A stretch of DNA of 64,000 nt, taken from assembly GCA_943736015.1 (NCBI GenBank), contig OX031062.1, positions 26,199,462 to 26,263,461 of the forward strand. Reading direction: 5' to 3'. This DNA is from Tridacna crocea. Its lineage: Eukaryota > Mollusca > Bivalvia > Cardiida > Cardiidae. The translations under genes were made by a program, and so were the position numbers. Shown piece by piece: positions 60,801 through 64,000 of the stretch. The first letter of the stretch is position 1. Each line of letters opens with the position of its first letter. The notes under the pieces are model-generated. The model was not told the origin of the DNA. It did no database searches and saw only the letters and a list, made by a program, of their open reading frames with translations.

Positions 60801-63800
60801 CCAAATTGTAAAGACCCTTTAGAAGAAGACTTAAAAATATTTTGAGATATGGAGAAAATACTCGTATCTTCTTGTAGTTCAAATTAGCCTTAATCTCTGA
60901 ATTGAACAGCTGAAAAAAATATAGTGGAAAGAGGAGCATTTCTTTGTATCAAGCATTTGTTTTTGCCCAATGTTGTTTTTTATGCTTACCGATATTGTTA
61001 CTTTCATTCACTTGAAATGTTAGTATAATTTCATTATCTTTTTTGTCATATTTACATTAGGTGTCCGTTTTTCTAGCGTGTGGAGTAATTAATTGTCTTT
61101 TTGCTTTACAGCTGAAAAACCAACTATTATTGTTCCACCTCCACCAAGCATCAAGGTTGCTGAAGGCCAGTCAGTTACTATAACCTGTCTGGTAACAGGA
61201 AAGCCAGATCCTATTATAACATGGTATAGAGACACCAGTCTTATCACAGGAGGCAGATTCAAGATCTTGCCTAATGGAAACTTGTTTATTACGGTAAGAC
61301 TTCCTTTTACATAGCTAGACTGTAGCCATTAAAATGATGCTTTGGAAAAAAGGCAGTGAAAAACATGTAAAAAAAGGAATAAAATCTGGTGTCTAGTATT
61401 TCTCCCTGTCCCAGAACATTTTCTATCTGAAACAAGTCTGAAATATTTTTGTTTGGCAATGAGTTACCCCTTTACCAAACATCCCTGATTTTTACAACCT
61501 TGAGGTAGAAGCCTTTTTAAAACATTGTGGGAAAAGGAGAAAATGCTGGTAACCAGCATTTTCTCCTTTTCCCACAATGTTTTCTACCCTGCTGGAAACA
61601 GATTTCAATTTTTGAGTTATGTATATTTTGTCATCTATGAGTGCTTTCAGTTTGGACCATTCAATTTTGTTGTTTAGTAAAAAGTTAAGAGTGGGCTTTG
61701 ACCATGATAGACATATGTTAAAAAAATAAGTTTATAATAGTGATTCAAGATTTGATTTTATTACAGAATGTTGTGATGGCAGATGCAGGAGATTATAGAT
61801 GTCAAGCCAGTAACATATATGCCAGGGATGTCACATCCTCTGTCTGTAAAGTTTCCATCAGAAGTAAGTGCAAGTTTCTTTCAAAATTTTTAATGTCAAT
61901 AAATTAAAACCTTTTGAAGACTTACATGAAGAGACCTTTCCAAACCCGGAATATATGCAGTCGGTGACAAGCAAATTTTTCATAATATATATTGAAGTAT
62001 ACAGTAGTTTATGTATAATTCTTTCTAGGGAAGACCAGGATTGAACAGTTCCCAATGGACCTGGAGGTCATTGCCGGCTATGATGCCAAATTTACCTGTT
62101 CTGGCTCTACTGACTTTGATGAGGCCAGGAATATGCGTGTGTACTGGCTGAAGGATGAGAAAGAGATATCCACTGCTGAACAGAGGATGACTCAAAATTT
62201 CCAAGACAATTCTCTTACAATCTCTGGTACCATAGTGCGTGATTCTGGTGTTTACACTTGTGTCATAACAAATGGGTTGGATGAAGATAGAGCATATGCT
62301 ATCTTGACAGTAAAAGGTAAGATAACATTACCTGCTTTGATGCACAGAGGGGGCCTGTTATAGTGTATGTCTGCATGGAATATGTTGTGGACATTGTTCC
62401 ACTGAAGGCAGCCTGATCTTGGTTCTACATTATCTACAAAGACAACTGCACGTGAGCTCAGTGTTCTAAGGATGAACCACACAGTCCTTACTTTTAATGA
62501 TCCCATAAGAGACGGCTTTTGAAAACAATGTGGGATAATCAGCATTTTCTCCTTATTCTAACAATGTTTTCTTCCCTTTCAAAGACATACAGCTCCATTT
62601 GAAGACAATTTGAGTTAAGTTTGTTTGGTTGTTTGCAAAGGTTTTTAATGAAGACAAGCCTAAAATTTTATTGTTTGGTAAAAGATTATGTGAGTAAATG
62701 CTCGAAACTGGTTTTGTTGTATAGATCGCCCAGATCCTCCGACTGGTGTAGAGATAGACAGATGTCGACAGTCCTCAGCCGATTTGAAGTGGATTAAGGG
62801 AATTGAAAACAATGCTCCAGTCCAGTATTTCATTGTGCAATACAACACAACTTTCAACCAGGACCAATGGGTTTCTGCAAAGACTGTTGACTACACACAA
62901 AACACTGCTAATATTGAGCTTTCACCCTGGGCTAACTACACATTTAGAGTTTTAGCATGGAACAAGATTGGGGCCAGTTCTCCAAGTTTCCACACCCCAC
63001 GAGTCTGTAGGACTGATCCAGCTCAACCCTTCAAAAACCCACAGAATGTGAGATCAATAGGGAGCAAAAAGGGCTATCTCCTCATTGAGTGGACAGTAAG
63101 TTACCTTGCTTTTACCCTAAGGAAAATTCTACAACATTACCAATACACAAGAAGGTATTTTGTGTTTTGGGTTTGCAATGAAGAATATAATGATTTTTTT
63201 TTTTTAATTTTAGGATGCTTTCACCTAGCAATTAAGCAGAAACACACCAAAAAAATGTAGTAAATGGAAAGATCATAACTTTTAAAGATAGACCATGGAT
63301 TTAGATTTTCTATCACATTTCAAAATAACTAGCCAAGAAATGTCTGAAATGGGAATTCATGTGTTATTTTTGGGCTTGTGCGTCATGACTAAGATGTACA
63401 ACATTATTTATAGTGTGTGGTAGGGGTTATACTAATCATGTATGGGCCTGAATGCATGGGTTGGTCTTTCTAAGGAAGAAGAACCCTAGCATTACAATTT
63501 CAAGTGTTCTGTGTAAGAATATTTCACACATTGGTAGACAGTTATAGCACATCTTGTTCCGAAAAGGCAGTCTGGCCTTTATCGCTATCAGCTTCAAATA
63601 CAACCAAGGTTGTGCCAATAATAATATTGGTTGTTGTTATTTTAACCATGTAGCCTATGAACCAGCTGGAACATAATGGACCAGGTTTCAAGTATCAGCT
63701 GACAGTAAAGGAAAGAGGAGGTGTGTCCTCAACCTATAACATTGACAATTGGCGTAACGATACCATGGAACTGAATGTTGGCCAGGCAAAGGTTTACACA

Positions 63801-63888
63801 CCCTATCTGGTAAAGATACAGGCTAAAAACAATGAGGGAGACTCTACAGAGGATCCGGAGGAGAAAACTCTGTACTCCTTTGAAGACA
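48763..63888 (+). CDS. Nrg: L1-CAM/neuroglian family cell adhesion protein, 5' part (14 exons, runs off the window)
   Basis: The gene encodes an Ig-superfamily transmembrane adhesion receptor; in the family this acts in axon guidance, fasciculation and septate junctions, binding homophilically and linking to ankyrin inside the cell. Joining 48772-48826, 49712-49820, 51713-51932, 53539-53689, 54153-54281, 55699-55801, 56930-57117, 58437-58568, 59255-59413, 61112-61293, 61767-61863, 62029-62316, 62725-63095 and 63654-63888 gives 2419 nt, one frame of 806 codons. It holds a signal peptide (about 1-18), Ig1 (20-125), Ig2 (129-221), Ig3 (222-318), Ig4 (319-415), Ig5 (416-508), Ig6 (509-604), FN3-1 (605-708) and FN3-2 (709-806). 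Each Ig has its cysteine pair, and the FN3-1 motif SPWANYTFRVLAWNKIGAS is strongly neuroglian-like. The usual FN3-3 to FN3-5, membrane segment and ankyrin-binding tail must lie beyond 64000. A pyrimidine-rich AG at 48761-48762 implies an upstream 5' UTR exon. Neuroglian/L1 assignment is firm; orthology within the family is inferred. Confidence 0.93.
49125..49330. mobile_element. HP1 remnant in neuroglian intron 1
   Basis: CCTTTGCCAGACAATCC start and GAGTCTGCAAATGTTTTCAA; the stem is decayed. Confidence 0.5.
49712..49820 (+). CDS. Nrg: Exon 2: first half of Ig1
   Basis: Acceptor TTTTCTCAG, donor GTATGT. It encodes NRPPNIYIQPEDKD and the first Ig cysteine in TIVCVADGIPKPT. It enters in phase 1 and leaves in phase 2, matching its neighbours. 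Confidence 0.9.
49925..50165 (-). mobile_element. tRNA-derived SINE, family B, in a neuroglian intron (antisense)
   Basis: The minus strand reads GTTCGATCCCTTGTTCC (B box), then the family body with GTTGGAAAGCAACCAGTGGC, ending near CCATGCTTTCCCGG. It lies between exons 2 and 3. Confidence 0.7.
50587..50815. mobile_element. HP1 MITE (reverse form) in neuroglian intron 2
   Basis: First of three nearly consecutive copies before exon 3; the core has lost three bases. A decayed copy lies at about 50220-50425. Confidence 0.8.
50854..51042. mobile_element. HP1 MITE (forward form), internally deleted
   Basis: Lacks the GTCGTCTGCAAATGC segment. Its right TTAA is shared with the next copy. Confidence 0.75.
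51039..51267. mobile_element. HP1 MITE (reverse form)
   Basis: TTAA both ends, perfect core. Confidence 0.85.
51456..51684. mobile_element. HP1 MITE (reverse form) next to exon 3
   Basis: TTAA both ends, intact stem; ends 28 bp before exon 3, so it overlaps the likely branch-point region. Confidence 0.85.
51713..51932 (+). CDS. Nrg: Exon 3: second half of Ig1
   Basis: Acceptor TTTATAG, donor GTAAGA. It carries the Ig tryptophan (YTWQRN) and the second cysteine in DEGIFQCFADNGYG, then a linker. It ends in phase 0, the only Ig-Ig boundary here that is not phase 1. An HP1 copy ends 28 bp before the exon. Confidence 0.92.
52305..52534. mobile_element. HP1 MITE (reverse form)
   Basis: TTAA both ends; intact stem. 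A half copy follows at 52705-52800. Confidence 0.85.
52864..52990. repeat. ~60-bp tandem duplication in a neuroglian intron
   Basis: ATCTTCACAGTAGTTT .. ACTTGTTAATAGTATT is repeated with small changes directly after itself. Confidence 0.8.
53286..53513. mobile_element. HP1 MITE, core TTGCTCG variant, before exon 4
   Basis: TTAA both ends. The core GAAATTGCTCG/CGAGCAATTTC pairs perfectly. It ends 25 bp before exon 4. Confidence 0.85.
53539..53689 (+). CDS. Nrg: Exon 4: first half of Ig2
   Basis: A T-tract then ACATAG precedes the exon; the donor is GTGATT, a weaker site. It encodes GLALTLPCVPPVSFPPADV and FWVVKE, matching L1-family Ig2 with its Cys and Trp, and ends in phase 1. Confidence 0.9.
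54153..54281 (+). CDS. Nrg: Exon 5: second half of Ig2
   Basis: Acceptor TTTTTTTCCAG, donor GTAAGT. It encodes RLRFTNVQKSDEQGG and the second cysteine in AYACMAINYF, ending in phase 1. A hAT-like MITE starts only 12 bp after the exon. Confidence 0.92.
54294..54455. mobile_element. hAT-like MITE, third copy, inside a neuroglian intron
   Basis: CAGAGCTCCAGAAAGTGGGA .. GACCTCTG. GCATAA borders both ends. It starts 12 bp after exon 5. Confidence 0.7.
54480..54707. mobile_element. HP1 MITE (reverse form)
   Basis: Right TTAA shared with the next copy; near-perfect stem. Confidence 0.8.
54704..54925. mobile_element. HP1 MITE (forward form)
   Basis: Starts at the shared TTAA and ends GGGGTTAA. A decayed copy follows at 55020-55265. 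Confidence 0.8.
55319..55577 (+). mobile_element. tRNA-derived SINE, family A, in a neuroglian intron
   Basis: Head GGTGGCTCAGTGGTGAGCAT with B box GTTCAATACCC. The body matches 1640-1905 in the same order and ends at ACAACCAACC. It lies in the intron before exon 6, in the same orientation as the gene. Confidence 0.8.
55699..55801 (+). CDS. Nrg: Exon 6: first half of Ig3
   Basis: Acceptor TTTTTCTGTAG, donor GTAAGT. It encodes the Ig2-Ig3 linker, then FFLKGSTLKLKCIFSGK with the first Ig3 cysteine. Enters phase 1, leaves phase 2. Confidence 0.9.
56640..56875. mobile_element. HP1 remnant before exon 7
   Basis: Decayed halves around CACCAGCATTTTCTAC. Another remnant lies at about 55995-56260. 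Confidence 0.45.
56930..57117 (+). CDS. Nrg: Exon 7: second half of Ig3
   Basis: Acceptor GTCAATCAG, donor GTAAGT. It encodes PTPDVYWEKLNGELP and the DAGDYECMGLN motif that marks the end of an Ig domain. Ends in phase 1. Confidence 0.93.
57430..57665. mobile_element. HP1 MITE, core TTGCTCG variant
   Basis: GAAATTGCTCGTAATGAGCA core in an intact GTGGGAAAAGG stem; outer halves diverged. A decayed copy adjoins it on the left (57235-57430). Confidence 0.75.
57715..57965 (+). mobile_element. tRNA-derived SINE, family B, in a neuroglian intron
   Basis: B box GGTTTGATCCC at about 57773; body GGTTATGTGGGAAAGCAGCC and AGCATGGATAGGT match the other two copies. It lies between exons 7 and 8. Confidence 0.75.
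58002..58061. repeat. 29-bp tandem duplication in a neuroglian intron
   Basis: Two exact copies of AAATACCAAACAAATAATGT plus GTAGGGGTGTA-type sequence. Confidence 0.8.
58437..58568 (+). CDS. Nrg: Exon 8: first half of Ig4
   Basis: Acceptor TCGTTTCAG, donor GTAGGT. It encodes GPFWVDEPIDIEAGEGEKA, TFICQADGVPKP and TYTWYINGVPL. Ends in phase 1. Confidence 0.92.
59255..59413 (+). CDS. Nrg: Exon 9: second half of Ig4
   Basis: Acceptor TTTTAATAG, donor GTACAG. It encodes NNITLSNLNLEDHMNIQCNA with the second Ig4 cysteine. Where most Ig domains have DxGxYxC this one has DHMNIQC, a divergence from consensus. Ends in phase 1. Confidence 0.9.
59461..59711. mobile_element. HP1 MITE, chimeric right half
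   Basis: TTAA both ends. The right half carries TCAGGGGCGTCAGG, then CCTGACCTGTAAAAACCAGG, as if two subtypes joined. Confidence 0.75.
60005..60210. repeat. HP2-like repeats (two) in a neuroglian intron
   Basis: AAGCCTGCGCAGACC .. CTGATCCTAGACAGCACC, and a second GATCAGCCTGTGCAATCC .. GATCCGAGACTACACTTTA. Both are hairpin-capable and followed by similar tails. Confidence 0.6.
60795..60990. mobile_element. HP1 remnant, decayed
   Basis: GGAGAAAATACTCG and AAGCATTTGTTTTTGCCC relics. Confidence 0.4.
61112..61293 (+). CDS. Nrg: Exon 10: first half of Ig5
   Basis: Acceptor TTGCTTTACAG, donor GTAAGA. It encodes a proline-rich linker (IIVPPPPSIKVAEGQ), VTITCLVTGKPDPIITWY and LPNGNLFIT. Ends in phase 0. 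Confidence 0.94.
61464..61688. mobile_element. HP1 MITE (forward form) in the intron between exons 10 and 11
   Basis: Perfect core TGCTGGTAACCAGCA with full stem; right TTAA kept. Confidence 0.85.
61767..61863 (+). CDS. Nrg: Exon 11: end of Ig5
   Basis: Acceptor TTTTATTACAG, donor GTAAGT. It encodes NVVMADAGDYRCQASNIYA, the closing strands of Ig5 with the second cysteine. Ends in phase 1. Confidence 0.93.
62029..62316 (+). CDS. Nrg: Exon 12: complete Ig6
   Basis: Acceptor ATTCTTTCTAG, donor GTAAGA. One exon, phase 1 on both sides, holds all of Ig6: IAGYDAKFTCSGSTD, MRVYWLKDEKEI and VRDSGVYTCVITNGL. The other five Ig domains are each split over two exons. Confidence 0.94.
62478..62690. mobile_element. 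HP1 remnant before exon 13
   Basis: CCACACAGTCCTTACTTTTA start and TTGTTTGGTAAAAGATTA end; the left stem half is deleted. Confidence 0.6.
62725..63095 (+). CDS. Nrg: Exon 13: first FN3 domain and start of the second
   Basis: Acceptor TTTTGTTGTATAG, donor GTAAGT. It begins DRPDPPTGVEIDRC, carries LKWIKG and SPWANYTFRVLAWNKIGAS, and ends in the first strands of FN3-2 (NPQNVRS.., LLIEWT). Ends in phase 0. Confidence 0.95.
63654..63888 (+). CDS. Nrg: Exon 14: rest of second FN3 domain
   Basis: Acceptor TTTTAACCATGTAG, donor GTAAGT. It encodes PMNQLEHNGPGFKYQLTVKE and YTPYLVKIQAKNNEGDSTED, the F-G strands typical of FN3. Ends in phase 1; the next exon is outside the window. Confidence 0.92.
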
Positions 63889-64000
63889 GTAAGTCTATAT
63901 AACTCTTCACTGTCTGAGGACTTCTTTCTTTGTCCTGCAGCAGAAGACTTTTTGAAAGAAAATTTGTAAAAAATGAAATTGCCCAAGCAATTTCTTATCA

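Noticed and set aside
22029-62545. Many 60-100 codon frames encoding peptides such as GKGENAGNQHFLLFPQCF, on both strands
   Set aside because: They are translations of the HP1 stem, repeated wherever HP1 occurs, with different frames and stops; not genes.

Overview
The window looks like nuclear DNA of a repeat-rich, AT-rich invertebrate, most likely a bivalve mollusc. This is inferred from spliceosomal gene structure, tRNA-derived SINEs, very dense palindromic MITEs, and an L1-type adhesion gene and a ciliary GTPase gene with metazoan sequence. I cannot name the species from sequence alone. There are no bacterial operons, CRISPR arrays or rRNA/tRNA genes that I can support.

Genes. (1) At 48763-63888 on the plus strand lies the 5' part of an L1-CAM/neuroglian family gene. 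I resolved 14 exons with GT..AG junctions in one continuous reading frame (806 codons): signal peptide, six Ig domains and the first two FN3 domains. The gene runs off the right edge. (2) At 28230-28799 on the minus strand is a complete, intron-free ARL6 (BBS3) small GTPase. (3) At 15579-15701 and 18847-19227 on the plus strand are two phase-compatible exons, apparently the 3' end of an unrecognised basic protein with three furin-type sites. (4) A weak 118-codon ORF lies at 4001-4357 on the minus strand.

Repeats fill most of the rest. The dominant family, here called HP1, is a ~230 bp palindromic element bounded by TTAA with a ~65 bp near-perfect central hairpin. About 45 recognisable copies and a dozen decayed ones occur, including one in most introns of the adhesion gene. 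Other families are two tRNA-derived SINEs, a ~350 bp retroposon-like repeat (R350) with 10-11 bp target duplications, a hAT-like MITE, two smaller palindrome families (HP2, HP3), tandem arrays, and a set of foldback elements.

Layout. 0-12 kb: repeats, a 41-bp array and a 157-bp array. 12-19.3 kb: foldbacks plus the unknown 3' exons. 19.3-27 kb: an HP1 field. 28-29.2 kb: ARL6. 29.5-34.4 kb: a 1.4 kb inverted duplication and a 2.3 kb Mutator-like element with 9-bp target duplications, carrying 1171 bp also found inverted at 43866-45036. 35-41 kb: SINE/HP1 and quiet AT-rich DNA. 42-46.6 kb: a cluster of foldback arrays including a second 9-bp-TSD foldback. 46.6-48.7 kb: quiet. 48.7-64 kb: the L1/neuroglian gene.

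Most promising for follow-up are the Pack-MULE-like capture at 31.6-33.9 kb, the covarying alternative stems of HP1, and the foldback arms built from different short motifs of one shared pattern.
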